DNA of 64,000 nucleotides from Planctomycetota bacterium (GCA_020060765.1 JAGUZQ010000069.1:1-64000); one strand, 5' to 3'; shown: positions 15,908 to 28,480, numbered from the stretch's first letter. Translations and numbers: made by a program. The notes: a model not told the origin generated them from the letters alone.

Positions 15908-16035
15908 CTCGGAAATTTACTGTTCAATCCGCGACCAACGGGAGCGCGATAAACATTAACGCCACAAAAACGCCTGCGTATAAGCCACCGGGCGCTGGCC
16001 GGCGCTTGCGTAAAAAGTCCGCGGCGACACGCCGT

Positions 16036-16662
16036 TCATGCCTTCCCGTCCCACTTTAAAAAATTCCGCAGGATGGAGAGGCCGACTTCTCCGCTTTTTT
16101 CAGGGTGGAACTGGGTGGCGAAGAAATTGCCCTTGCCCGCCGCGCCGGTGAAATTGACGCCCTCGTATTCCGTGCGGCAATACAGCATTTTTTCGTCTTC
16201 GGCTGCGGCGTAGTAGGAATGAACGTAATAGCATTCGTCGCCGGGGTTCACGTCTTTCAACAACGGGTGCGGCTGCGTTACCGTGATTTCGTTCCAGCCC
16301 ATGTGCGGGATTTTGACATGCTTTTCCGGCGGAAAGACAAAGCGCTTTACCTTTCCCGGCAGCAGTCCAAGGCAGTCGACGCCGCCGTCTTCCTCGGAAA
16401 AATCGAATGCCAGTTGCAAGCCGATGCAGATTGCCAGTACCGGCTTGCCCGAGGCGACCGCATCTTTTATCGCCCGGTCCAGGCCAAAGCGTTGGAGGTT
16501 GGCCATCGCGCTTTTAGCCGCGCCTACGCCGGGGAAGATCACCCGTTCCGCGTACGCGACTTCTTTCGGGTCTTTCGTCACCACGCAGTCGCCGCCGACG
16601 TGTTGCACCGCCAGTTCCACGCTGGTCAGGTTGCCTGCTTCGTAATCAAGAATTGCCAGCAT
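16036..16662 (-). CDS. hisH: Imidazole glycerol phosphate synthase subunit HisH
   Basis: Glutamine amidotransferase partner of HisF. The 208-residue class I GATase has the nucleophile Cys in VLAICIGLQL (near 78) and the catalytic His-x-Glu in FHPEKSG (near 188-190). The nucleophile elbow is AICIG instead of the common GICLG, still with Gly after the hydrophobic residue. Histidine genes in this window are split into hisH/hisF here and hisI at 45.5 kb. Confidence 0.95.
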   Translation of the reverse strand: MLAILDYEAGNLTSVELAVQHVGGDCVVTKDPKEVAYAERVIFPGVGAAKSAMANLQRFGLDRAIKDAVASGKPVLAICIGLQLAFDFSEEDGGVDCLGLLPGKVKRFVFPPEKHVKIPHMGWNEITVTQPHPLLKDVNPGDECYYVHSYYAAAEDEKMLYCRTEYEGVNFTGAAGKGNFFATQFHPEKSGEVGLSILRNFLKWDGKA

Positions 16663-16700
16663 TGGTATCCTTTTAAAGTAATGAGAAGTACTTCATTGCG

Positions 16701-16735
16701 GGGGACTAAGGCTCTAAGGGACTAGGGGACTAAGG
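16701..16735. repeat. GGGACTAAG octad array, copy B (left)
   Basis: GGGGACTAAGGCTCTAAGGG then ACTAGGGGACTAAG. Its inverted partner is at 16871-16912, with a CTCCCC element between them. Confidence 0.65.
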
Positions 16736-16751
16736 CACTTTATCGATAGTC

Positions 16752-16831
16752 TCTCCCTTTCAGGGGGAGTTAGAGGAAGTAAAAGGGATAAGGCATTCAC
16801 CCCTCCTAACCTCCCCTGGAAGGGGAGGAAC
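16752..16831. repeat. CTCCCC/GGGGAGG palindromic element, copy 2
   Basis: About 80 bp with the same layout as 7102-7178: CTCCCTTTCAGGGGGAGTTA at the left, AAAAGGGATAAGGCATTCAC in the centre, CCTCCTAACCTCCCCTGGAA and GGGGAGGAAC at the right. It is nested between inverted GGGACTAAG arrays. Confidence 0.7.
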
Positions 16832-16870
16832 TTTTATTTCACTTACGTACTGGTAGCTGCACTTGGTTCT

Positions 16871-16912
16871 CTTAGTCCCTTAGTCCCTTAGTCCCCTAGT
16901 CCCTTAGTCCCC
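16871..16912. repeat. GGGACTAAG octad array, copy B (right, inverted)
   Basis: CTTAGTCCCTTAGTCCCTTA then GTCCCCTAGTCCCTTAGTCC, about five units. The array overlaps the 3' end of the secreted-protein gene and supplies its last codons and TAA stop (16888-16890). Confidence 0.7.
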
Positions 16913-17493
16913 ACTTCTTTATCTTTCTTCTCAGCTTCGCTTTCCGGCGGCTTGCGGGGGAATTCCGGTTCGTTACCCCGCCCGAAGGCCTGCATGTAGA
17001 CTTCCGTCTCGCCCACCGCCACGCGCACCAGCCCGAAAGGCACCTCGGCGCTGACCCAGCGGTTGATGAGCACGTAATTCCGTTCCGGCGCGAGCCACTG
17101 CTCTTCGCGGGCATTGACGTCCTTGCCGTATAAATCCTTGATGACAAAGTTCTCCACCTTAGCGTTCTTGGGCGGCAGGCGGGTGTCGGAGGCGATCATG
17201 AAGGATGCCGGCAATTCGTCGGTGGAGACTCCGCGTAATTCCGTAGTCACGACCTTGCCATCGAAGCTGGTCTGGAAACGCAGGTCGCATTTTTCGTTTT
17301 TAACCAGCAGAACTGAAATGCGGCAATAGGAAACCAGCGCGTTTTTGCCCTTGCCGCCGGGAAGCGAGACCCGCCATTCCGCCCAGTCCCCGGCCTGCAG
17401 CTTCCACTCGGCTGGCTTGGTATTCTCCTCGGCGCGGAGAATCGGGGAGAGATTTGCGAATAGAAAAACGGCAAACAGTATTCTGGCAGTCAT
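16888..17493 (-). CDS. Secreted protein of unknown function
   Basis: About 201 residues from the ATG at 17493, chosen because MTARILFAVFLFANLSPILRA forms a clean signal peptide followed by EEN. An in-frame ATG at 17535 overlaps the preceding stop codon (TAATG) and would add 14 basic residues. The mature part is probably beta-rich and has no family I recognise. The final residues G-T-K-G-L-G-D and the stop come from a GGGACTAAG repeat array, so the native C-terminus may have been replaced. It follows the STAS/HATPase gene directly and is likely in that operon. Confidence 0.6.
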   Translation of the reverse strand: MTARILFAVFLFANLSPILRAEENTKPAEWKLQAGDWAEWRVSLPGGKGKNALVSYCRISVLLVKNEKCDLRFQTSFDGKVVTTELRGVSTDELPASFMIASDTRLPPKNAKVENFVIKDLYGKDVNAREEQWLAPERNYVLINRWVSAEVPFGLVRVAVGETEVYMQAFGRGNEPEFPRKPPESEAEKKDKEVGTKGLGD

Positions 17494-17534
17494 GTCTTTA
17501 CGCCGTTTTTTTAAAGTAGTGTGAATACGTGGCA

Positions 17535-18806
17535 TTACAGGAACTTGGTAAGTTTTACCACGTTGCCGGGCGCGAAGTATTCCACCTTGTCGCAGCAGCG
17601 CAGCATCAGGCCGATGCCCAGTCCGCCGAAGCCGCCTTTTTCCTGCCGCAGCCGAGCCTGCTCCACCGGGCTGATTTGGCGCGCTCGCTGCAGCACCTCG
17701 GCATAGTCGAACCCCTGCCCCTCGTCGGCGATGGTGATGGTGACCTTTTCCTTGTCCAGCACGTACAGCAGTTCGATGTTGCGCGCCTGATCGGAGTTGT
17801 TGCCGTGGCGGCGGGCGTTGTCGACCGCCTCTCGCAAAGCGTAGAAAAAGCTGTCGGCGCCATCCTTGGGCAGGCCGGAAGCCAGCAGCATATCCTCCAT
17901 CAGCTTCAGGCCGCGCTCGATCTCGCTATCTACGGTGGGGATGTCGAGGTTGAATTCCTGGCTGAACAGGATCGCCTCCGCGCGGCAGCGGTGGTACTCG
18001 CTCTGCGCCAGCGCCAGCAGTTCCCGCACCTCGAAGGGCTCGATCACGTACTCGTCCTCGCAGATGCGCAGCACCGGCGACAGCGACTTGGTTTCCTCGA
18101 TGTTGGGATAGATGAAAATCACCGGCAGGGTGCCATTATCGACGTTGGTCTTCAGTTCCGCGCAGATGGAGCGGGCGTCGGGGAGATGGCTTTCGATAAT
18201 GGCGATGTCGATCCGGCCGGAGCGCAGCGCGGCCTTCGTTTCCTCCTGGCTGTTGACCACAACAGTGCCGCCGCTTTTACCGGTCAGGGCGGCGACCAGG
18301 AAGCGGTTGAAAAACTGGTCGCCGTTAGTGCCGAGCAATACCCGCGCCTCGGGCAGGCGCGGCTTGGGAACGCTGCCGATAGGGACGAAGACGCCGGTCT
18401 TCCGCATCTGGGCGGGGCGTTCTCCCGCCGCCAGCGGCGCGCGCAAGCCCTCGTCCAAGGCCGCCAGCGCCGCGCGGGAATTGGGCATGATGTGGAAAAA
18501 CTCGGTCAGACCCAGCATCCGCATCAGGTTGTCCACTTCCGGATCAAGCCTGATGACAACCAGGGAAAGGCTGTTTTTCTGCAGGGCGTCGCGCACCCGA
18601 ACCAGTTCGCCCAGCCCCGAGGAATTGATGTAGGAAATGCCTCCCAGGTCGAGCAGCAGGTCGCGCGTCGACTCCAGGGGCTTGCGCATGAGCTGGCGAA
18701 AAGCCTTCAAGGTGGGAGCGGAAATGATGCCTTCCAGCGCAACGTGGCAGACCTGTTTGCGCCGGGCGGTGTTTACGGTACGGACTTTTGACTTGAGTTT
18801 AGCCAT
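17535..18806 (-). CDS. STAS - receiver-like - HATPase fusion (anti-sigma type regulator)
   Basis: About 423 residues from the ATG at 18806; the open frame extends 19 codons further but without a start site context. The N-terminal 110 residues are a STAS domain (LLLDLGGISYINSSGLGEL, with the Ser-Ser that is phosphorylated in anti-anti-sigma factors). The centre resembles a receiver fold (IDIAIIESHLPDA). The C-terminal part is an RsbW-like HATPase_c with EAVDNARRHGN (N-box) and ADEGQGFD plus GLGIGLML. Having antagonist and kinase parts in one chain is unusual; it may be a self-contained partner-switching module. It lies 10 bp after the isomerase-like gene. Confidence 0.8.
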   Translation of the reverse strand: MAKLKSKVRTVNTARRKQVCHVALEGIISAPTLKAFRQLMRKPLESTRDLLLDLGGISYINSSGLGELVRVRDALQKNSLSLVVIRLDPEVDNLMRMLGLTEFFHIMPNSRAALAALDEGLRAPLAAGERPAQMRKTGVFVPIGSVPKPRLPEARVLLGTNGDQFFNRFLVAALTGKSGGTVVVNSQEETKAALRSGRIDIAIIESHLPDARSICAELKTNVDNGTLPVIFIYPNIEETKSLSPVLRICEDEYVIEPFEVRELLALAQSEYHRCRAEAILFSQEFNLDIPTVDSEIERGLKLMEDMLLASGLPKDGADSFFYALREAVDNARRHGNNSDQARNIELLYVLDKEKVTITIADEGQGFDYAEVLQRARQISPVEQARLRQEKGGFGGLGIGLMLRCCDKVEYFAPGNVVKLTKFL

Positions 18807-18816
18807 GCCAACCCTG

Positions 18817-19638
18817 TCAGACCGGGAACAATCCGGACTTGCGCATGAGGAACCGGAAGCCACTGACCGCGGCCTCCAGCGGATCGTGATCTTCGCCGGT
18901 CACGTCCAGCATGACCCAGCCGGAAAAACCGCCGTCGAGCAGTACCTTGCTGACGGCATTGAACTTGACCGCGCCGCGCCCGAACTGAGGAGTGCTGCCC
19001 AGTTCGTCAGACGTATAAGCCAGACGCCTTTTGCTGCCGGAAGCGTCGTGGTAGCGGATCAGCATGATGCGATCCAGGCACGCCTTGACCAGTCGCTGGA
19101 CATTTCCGCCCGCCAATGAGATTTCCGCCGTGTCGAGCGAAAGCTTGACAAAATTGGGGTCGGTCATGGCCAGCAGGCGGTGGATGTCTTTTTCGCTGCA
19201 GACCAATTTCTGCGCGCGGGGCATGAAACAAACCTGGATGCCGAATTCGGAGCAACGCTGGCCGATTTCCTCGATTATGGCAGCGAAGGTCGCCCATTCC
19301 TCGTCGTTCATCGGCGCATCGCGCAGGGAACTGTGGCAGATAGTCAGGTAACTGGCTCCCGCCGCGCTGACGAAGCGGGCGGAGTTGGCGGCACGCTCGA
19401 CCTGTTCGTCGGCGTGCTCGCGGTCAAGCATGTCCAAGGTCTGGATCAACCCCGCCAGGGAGATTCCGGCGGTTTCCAGAATTTCCTCGAAAACATGCAG
19501 CCTGTCTTCGTATTGCATCACCACCGGCGCAGGCGCTTCCATGCCATCAAAGCCGCTTTCTCCAATCTGGGAAATAGCCTGAATCAGTTTTTTCGACCCC
19601 CAGGGGCCGGTATAGCAACCCAATTTGATTTCACTCAC
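18817..19638 (-). CDS. Sugar phosphate isomerase/epimerase-like TIM barrel
   Basis: About 273 residues of the xylose-isomerase-like/AP endonuclease 2 superfamily. The start is taken as GTG at 19638, giving VSEIKLGCYTGPWG, the usual first strand of the family; the frame is open 65 codons further but that part shows no similarity. Metal-site candidates are Glu in DGMEAPAP, His in TICHSS, Asp and Glu in LSLDTAE, and His in IRYHDASG. Typical functions are hydroxypyruvate isomerase or inosose dehydratase-type reactions; the substrate is unknown. It heads a three-gene unit with the STAS fusion and the secreted protein. Confidence 0.72.
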   Translation of the reverse strand: MSEIKLGCYTGPWGSKKLIQAISQIGESGFDGMEAPAPVVMQYEDRLHVFEEILETAGISLAGLIQTLDMLDREHADEQVERAANSARFVSAAGASYLTICHSSLRDAPMNDEEWATFAAIIEEIGQRCSEFGIQVCFMPRAQKLVCSEKDIHRLLAMTDPNFVKLSLDTAEISLAGGNVQRLVKACLDRIMLIRYHDASGSKRRLAYTSDELGSTPQFGRGAVKFNAVSKVLLDGGFSGWVMLDVTGEDHDPLEAAVSGFRFLMRKSGLFPV

Positions 19639-19914
19639 CTGAAATCCGTCTCCATCCTGGCGGAAACAGCGTTCCGCATTCCAAAAAACCCGACAATTCC
19701 GCCTATTCACTTCCCGCATATAAATATTTGATATTCTACCACTGTTAAAGCCGTATTTCAATAGCAAAGAATCTCTTTTAGCCTGCCGGACAAAGAAGTC
19801 CACAAACTGAGGCGTATACGCAACTACTGCCAAGAAAGGACTTTGCGAGTTAAGCTTGAGGTATTACGACATGGTGTTGGTATTTAACGTGCGAATTCTG
19901 TTTGAAGTTGAGTA

Positions 19915-20778
19915 TTATTCGGCCGCAAGCATCCGACGAGCCTGGTCAAAATCAGTGATCGCCTTTTCGAACGATTGAAATAAAATTTCCGGAGAAAGCT
20001 TGAAGCCGACCACGATTTCCTCTGGCAACAGTGTCATAAGTTCTGTATTGCCAGATGGTTGCCGATTGTACAATGTGTTCATCGAAACCCGCGCGGCATA
20101 AACCAGCGCCGGTTCAGTCAGAATCTGCCCGTCCTTGACCGGATCGTACTGGTTGCCGATGGCGGAGATCAGAGTTGGCGGAAAATGCCACTTTTCAGCG
20201 AGCCGGCGACCGATTTCGACATGGGAAATACCAAGTTCCGCTTCCTCCACCTCGGGCAGGAATTCCTCGTCGGGGCAAGAGTCCACAACTTTGGCGTATT
20301 CCTCCTTGAGAATGCTATTCAGCACCACCATGCCGCATTTGCACAGAATACCAGAGACGAAAATCTGCTCCGGAACCTCGTATTTGATATGATAGGACAG
20401 CGCGCGCGCCAGGCAGGCGGTGCGCAGGGTACGATCCCACAACAGTTCGACGTTGATGCCGGGCTGGTTGAAATGCTCCTGGTAGAGGTTGGCGACCGGC
20501 ACAGAGAAAGCGAGGTTCTTGATTTCCTGGAAACCGAGAATAACCACCGCGTGGGTGACAGTCTTGATAGTGGCCGACAAACCGTAAAAAGACGAATTAA
20601 CCTGCTTCAAAACGCGCGTGGTCAGGGCGGGATCGAGCTGCAGCACTTTACCCAGATCGCGCGCCGAGGCGCCGTGGTCGCGGCAGAGTTCCTCGATTTT
20701 GTTAATTACCATGGGGCCGGCTGGAAGCGCCTTGGTATCCAGCAGCGATTTTTCTATAAGTGCGCGCTTGTCAGGCAT
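19915..20778 (-). CDS. HDOD domain signalling protein
   Basis: 287 residues, almost entirely an HDOD domain: LPAGPMVINKIEELC (19-33), DPALTTRVLKQVNSSFYG (about 49-66) and the TVTHAVVILGFQEIKNLA helix pair. HDOD proteins are degenerate HD-fold proteins without the catalytic His-Asp, often linked to cyclic-di-GMP, chemotaxis or stress signalling. No output domain is attached. It sits between the isomerase operon and a large hybrid kinase, with gaps of about 80 bp on each side. Confidence 0.85.
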   Translation of the reverse strand: MPDKRALIEKSLLDTKALPAGPMVINKIEELCRDHGASARDLGKVLQLDPALTTRVLKQVNSSFYGLSATIKTVTHAVVILGFQEIKNLAFSVPVANLYQEHFNQPGINVELLWDRTLRTACLARALSYHIKYEVPEQIFVSGILCKCGMVVLNSILKEEYAKVVDSCPDEEFLPEVEEAELGISHVEIGRRLAEKWHFPPTLISAIGNQYDPVKDGQILTEPALVYAARVSMNTLYNRQPSGNTELMTLLPEEIVVGFKLSPEILFQSFEKAITDFDQARRMLAAE

Positions 20779-20861
20779 TTAAATTCCCCAATACATCGAT
20801 ACCGGCAAGTGTAGTTTTTTTCGCTCAAAAAGCAATGGCGGAAATGCGTTGAACGATGTTT

Positions 20862-24809
<3,948 letters not shown>

Positions 24810-24957
24810 CCCTGGCTCCAACTACCGTGCGTACTCACCCGCAGTCAGTTTAGCCAATGCCGGATGTAATGTCAAATTTATAAGATGTTAGAATTTATTT
24901 TGCCCAGGGCAATCGCATCCCGGCGGCAATCCGCATTTTGCCGACAACGTCAACACC

Positions 24958-24987
24958 TCCTGGATTCCCGCCTCCGCGGGAATGGCG
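24958..24987 (-). repeat. REP-like palindrome
   Basis: TCCTGGATTCCCGCCTCCGC then GGGAATGGCG, preceded by GACAACGTCAACACC, much like the unit at 14449-14479. Confidence 0.72.
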
Positions 24988-25009
24988 TCCGCAAGTTTTT
25001 TTAATGTTA

Positions 25010-25648
25010 TTATTTTACCCCGGAATCGGCGCAGGCCAGTTCATCAGCGGGAGCATTTTCAGTACTCCGCCATTTGAGAGTTTTCACGGAAATGTACGAT
25101 TCCGGATTGTCCTGCAAGGAAAGGATTTCCGCCTTCGTCTCCGCGCCCAGCAACGACCAGAGCGGTTGCGGCGTCCTGCCGACCAACAGCAGGCTTTCCC
25201 TGATCTGCCGATCCCACTGGCGGTGATGGCGGTCGATGTCATCGTGGCGCAGGTGCAGCCTGCACCCCTCGCAACCGCACTCGATGGGATAGGGATTCTG
25301 GATATTGAGCAAGCCGTATTCGGTCGTCACTTCCTCGCCCGGCTCGATGTCGCGCACCGCGATTTCCACATCGTAGGCGGTCAGCATGGTGTTGCTGTGG
25401 CAACTGTGGTTCATCTGCTTGGCGTGATCCCAGGCCAGGATCAGGCGACCGTGCCGGTCGTGATAAAGATAAGTTTCTATTTTGCCCTGCAGCGGCTCGG
25501 GAAGCCGACGGAATTCGTCCAGAGTCATATAAGTGTCAAACTGGTCCTTGGCGACTACGATTGTCCCCCGGGGGATTCTCGCGGTGGCAAAGACGCCCAG
25601 GCCGATTTCAAGGCTGACCGGCTTCAGTGTGGTGTCGGGATGAATCAT
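25010..25648 (-). CDS. SET domain protein (putative lysine methyltransferase)
   Basis: 212 residues with the SET signature: GVFATARIPRGTIV (about 18-31), the S-adenosylmethionine-site motif NHSCHSN (about 80-86, family form NHSCxPN), GEEVTTEYG (about 104-112) and a post-SET-like cysteine cluster CGCEGC (about 124-129). It has AGGAG 7 nt before the ATG. SET proteins usually methylate lysines of histones or other proteins; the bacterial target here is unknown. The last 70 residues are outside the SET core. GGGACTAAG arrays lie just upstream. Confidence 0.8.
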   Translation of the reverse strand: MIHPDTTLKPVSLEIGLGVFATARIPRGTIVVAKDQFDTYMTLDEFRRLPEPLQGKIETYLYHDRHGRLILAWDHAKQMNHSCHSNTMLTAYDVEIAVRDIEPGEEVTTEYGLLNIQNPYPIECGCEGCRLHLRHDDIDRHHRQWDRQIRESLLLVGRTPQPLWSLLGAETKAEILSLQDNPESYISVKTLKWRSTENAPADELACADSGVK

Positions 25649-25667
25649 GGTCGGCTCCTGTTCTGTC

Positions 25668-25812
25668 GGGACTAAGGGACTAGGGGACTAAGGGACTAAG
25701 AATTTTTTTGCAGGCTCGGAGCCGATAATCCCTGATTAAGAAAAACTTAAGGCACACCAGGAAATCTTCGACTAGAGTCTTAGTCCCCTAGTCCCTTAGA
25801 GCCTTAGTCCCT
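25668..25812. repeat. Inverted pair of GGGACTAAG octad arrays, copy C
   Basis: The left arm (25668-25700) reads GGGACTAAGGGACTAGGGGA then CTAAGGGACTAAG. The right arm (25777-25812) reads GTCTTAGTCCCCTAGTCCCT then TAGAGCCTTAGTCCCT. About 76 bp separate them. The arms could pair over more than 25 bp. Confidence 0.72.
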
Positions 25813-25859
25813 TGCATATTTTGCCCCTTTTTTTGTGGGGCGCTGTACTCAGTCCCTCG

Positions 25860-27824
25860 CTAAATCAAATACCGCGGTTGGTTGCGTTCCATTTCGATGC
25901 GGTTGAAGAACGACCGCATCACCCGCAGATACAGCTCGTCTTTCAGCACCTTGTCCTCGATATCGACGTCGATGTTGGGGTTGTCGTTGACTTCGATCAC
26001 GTAGGGCTTGCCGTTGATGTCTTTCAAGTCCACACCGTAGAGGCCGTTACCGATCACCGATGAAGCCTGCACCGCGGCGCTGAGAATGTGGGGAGGAACC
26101 TGGTTGACAGGAATGGCGTCGGAATTACCAGCGAAGTCGTCGGTCTCCTCCGCCATGGCCCAGTTGTAAATCTGCCAGTGGCCGTTGGCCATATAATACT
26201 TGCAGGCGAACAGCGGAGTGTTGTCCAGCACCCCGATCCGCCAGTCGAAGTCGGAGCGCAGGAACTCCTGGGCGATCACCAGGTCGCTTTTCTCGAACAT
26301 GATCTCCAGCTTGGCCAGGAAGTCCTTGACGTTGTCAACACGGAACACTCCCAAAGAGAACGCGCCCTCCGGCATCTTCAGCACCAGCGGGAAAACCAGC
26401 GAGTTTATCACCGCCTGGTTGACCGCGCCCTTGGTCAGAAGCCAGGACTTGGGCTGCTTGATGCGCCGCCGGGCGAGGCGTTCGTACAGATAGATTTTAT
26501 TGGAACAGCGCAGGATCGACCAGGGGTCGTCGATCACGATCAGACCTTCGGTATAGGCGTGGCGCGCGAACTTATAGGTGTGGTTCTCGATGGCGGTGGT
26601 TTCTCGGATGAACAGCGCGTCGAACTCGCAGATGCTGCGGTATTCCAGCTTGGTGATGAACTCCACCATGAATCCCACTTCCTGCGCGGCTTCCTTGAAC
26701 TTGTCCAGCGCCGCCCGGCTGGAGGGAGGGGTCTTTTCGTCGGGATCGATCAGGATGGCGAGGTCGTACTTGTACTGCTTGAGCTGCGCGCGGTAATGGC
26801 GCCGTTTCTGGAAATGCGCGGTCAGGCGTTTCTCCAGCTCCTCGGGGTAGTTCTTGGCGACGTAATCCAGATGCAGATGGGTCAGCCTCCGCACGCGCCA
26901 GGTTTTGTGCTTCTCGAACGAAATCTTGAAAAAGGGGAATTCCAGCAGTTTGAACAGCTTTTTGGCGAACAGCGCATATTTTTTGTCAGGCGTGCCGCCG
27001 AAAATGACCGGCATCTCGAAGAGGTTCCCTTCGACCGAAGCCAAAGTCTCCTGGACGAAGTCTTCGATTTCGTTGACGAGGCTTTGCGCGATGGAGATGT
27101 TGGTGAAATCCTTCAGCGTCATGACCGAGGGGACGATCTGGTGGTTGCGCGCCGAGGCCAGGAGCGAGACGTAATAGCCCAGCGTGTGCGTGCGGTAGGT
27201 GTTGCACAGGTTCAGCACCCGGTAACGCTCGGAATTCAGGAATCTTTCCGCCGAGAGATATTCCTTGGCCGAAACCACCTCCACGTCCGGAATGCCAGGC
27301 GTCCACTGCTTGGGATTCTTGATAACAATGACGTTGTTGGAGGAGAAACGGCTGTCCTGCGAATCGTACAGCAGCTTGGCCATGCGCAGGGCAGGCTCGT
27401 TCTTTCCGTAGTAGTGGTCAATCTTCTGCACGGTCTTGAACCCGTGTTTCTCGTACCATTGCACCAGTTTTTCATTCTCGCAGTCCGCTTCCAGGGTCAG
27501 TTTCTCGAATCCCCGCACGGCGGCGAAGTCGATCAACTGTCCCAGGAAGAATTCTCCCACTCCCTGCCCCCGCCGATCCGGCAGCACAGCCACGGAATAT
27601 ATCCGCAGGGAAAGCCGGTAGCAGAAGATAATAGCGCTTCCTACAGGCCGACGTTTTTTGCCGACGGTCTGCTCCAGCACAAAGACAATCTGCGCGTCGC
27701 TGGCGATGCTGGCTCTCAGCGAGCGGCGATCACTCTGGCGGTTGGGGGCGAAGCTGACTTTTTCCAGTTGTTCGAGAAAATCGAGGTCTTCCAGTGTAGC
27801 CTTGCGCATCAGGAACTTTTTCAT
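25860..27824 (-). CDS. GNAT acetyltransferase fused to RimK-like ATP-grasp ligase
   Basis: 654 residues in three parts. Residues 1-160 are a GNAT domain (acetyl-CoA loop in PDRRGQGVGEFF). Residues of about 175-360 fit the RLAN-type domain found before some RimK-like ligases. Residues 360-654 are a RimK-like ATP-grasp with FPLVLKMPEGAFSLGV and the metal site near VIEVNDNPNID. ATP-grasp ligases join a carboxylate to an amine or amino acid through an acylphosphate. The product is unknown; an amino-acid ligation plus N-acetylation is a reasonable guess. No glutamate-cysteine ligase adjoins it. Confidence 0.82.
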   Translation of the reverse strand: MKKFLMRKATLEDLDFLEQLEKVSFAPNRQSDRRSLRASIASDAQIVFVLEQTVGKKRRPVGSAIIFCYRLSLRIYSVAVLPDRRGQGVGEFFLGQLIDFAAVRGFEKLTLEADCENEKLVQWYEKHGFKTVQKIDHYYGKNEPALRMAKLLYDSQDSRFSSNNVIVIKNPKQWTPGIPDVEVVSAKEYLSAERFLNSERYRVLNLCNTYRTHTLGYYVSLLASARNHQIVPSVMTLKDFTNISIAQSLVNEIEDFVQETLASVEGNLFEMPVIFGGTPDKKYALFAKKLFKLLEFPFFKISFEKHKTWRVRRLTHLHLDYVAKNYPEELEKRLTAHFQKRRHYRAQLKQYKYDLAILIDPDEKTPPSSRAALDKFKEAAQEVGFMVEFITKLEYRSICEFDALFIRETTAIENHTYKFARHAYTEGLIVIDDPWSILRCSNKIYLYERLARRRIKQPKSWLLTKGAVNQAVINSLVFPLVLKMPEGAFSLGVFRVDNVKDFLAKLEIMFEKSDLVIAQEFLRSDFDWRIGVLDNTPLFACKYYMANGHWQIYNWAMAEETDDFAGNSDAIPVNQVPPHILSAAVQASSVIGNGLYGVDLKDINGKPYVIEVNDNPNIDVDIEDKVLKDELYLRVMRSFFNRIEMERNQPRYLI

Positions 27825-27982
27825 TTTACGTAGTCCCGCATGACTATGCCTCCGTCGCGCCCAGGCGAGCCGTTTCCTGCAGCCATGCCGCCGCGACGGA
27901 AAACAGCATTATCCATTTCCGATTAAAATTGCGCAATGGGAAAACTTTTTTTCCGCCGGAATTTTCGCGCGCAACTAATCGG

Positions 27983-28480
27983 TTAAACTTTCATTAGGCT
28001 CATGCTGATGGTGAAGAGGCAATCCTGTTGGGAGAGGACGGGCATTTCCTGCAATTCGAACTCGACACTGAGGGAGGTAATGCCTTTGTAGTTGGTGATG
28101 TGGTAGCTGGTGCCGACGATGACCGAGGGCACGCTGATGCGTTCGAACTTGTGCTCGGTGGTTGAGAGTATCGCCTTGGTCTGCCCGGCGATGATGTTGG
28201 TGATTTCGCAAATCCCGTCCAAAACCTGTGGGATGAGTTCGTTCAATTTCTCCCCCAACATGCTGCCGGCCATAAAGCAGGCGCAATCGCGCGAGGCGTT
28301 GAGCATGATCGAGCCGTTGGTGGTGCCGACAAAACCGACGATGGCGGAGACTTCCCGCGGCTTGTGAAAATACCTGCCCACGCCGACCGGCACCGGCTTC
28401 AACCCCGCCATAGCCAGCCCGTCGCGGGTGGATTTAACCAGCACGTTTACCAGATGTTCGTCTATCTGAAGGATTTGCAT
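27983..28480 (-). CDS. CheX-like chemotaxis phosphatase family protein
   Basis: 165 residues with the CheC/CheX/FliY fold signature: EITNIIAGQTK (about 92-102) has the catalytic-type Glu-x-x-Asn pair, and a VGFVGTTNGSIMLNAS strand precedes it. CheX dephosphorylates CheY-P. GGAGAACAGAC precedes the ATG. No flagellar or chemotaxis genes are present in the window, so it may instead act on one of the stand-alone receivers (9.1 or 58.4 kb). Another possibility is a non-enzymatic scaffold. Confidence 0.72.
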   Translation of the reverse strand: MQILQIDEHLVNVLVKSTRDGLAMAGLKPVPVGVGRYFHKPREVSAIVGFVGTTNGSIMLNASRDCACFMAGSMLGEKLNELIPQVLDGICEITNIIAGQTKAILSTTEHKFERISVPSVIVGTSYHITNYKGITSLSVEFELQEMPVLSQQDCLFTISMSLMKV

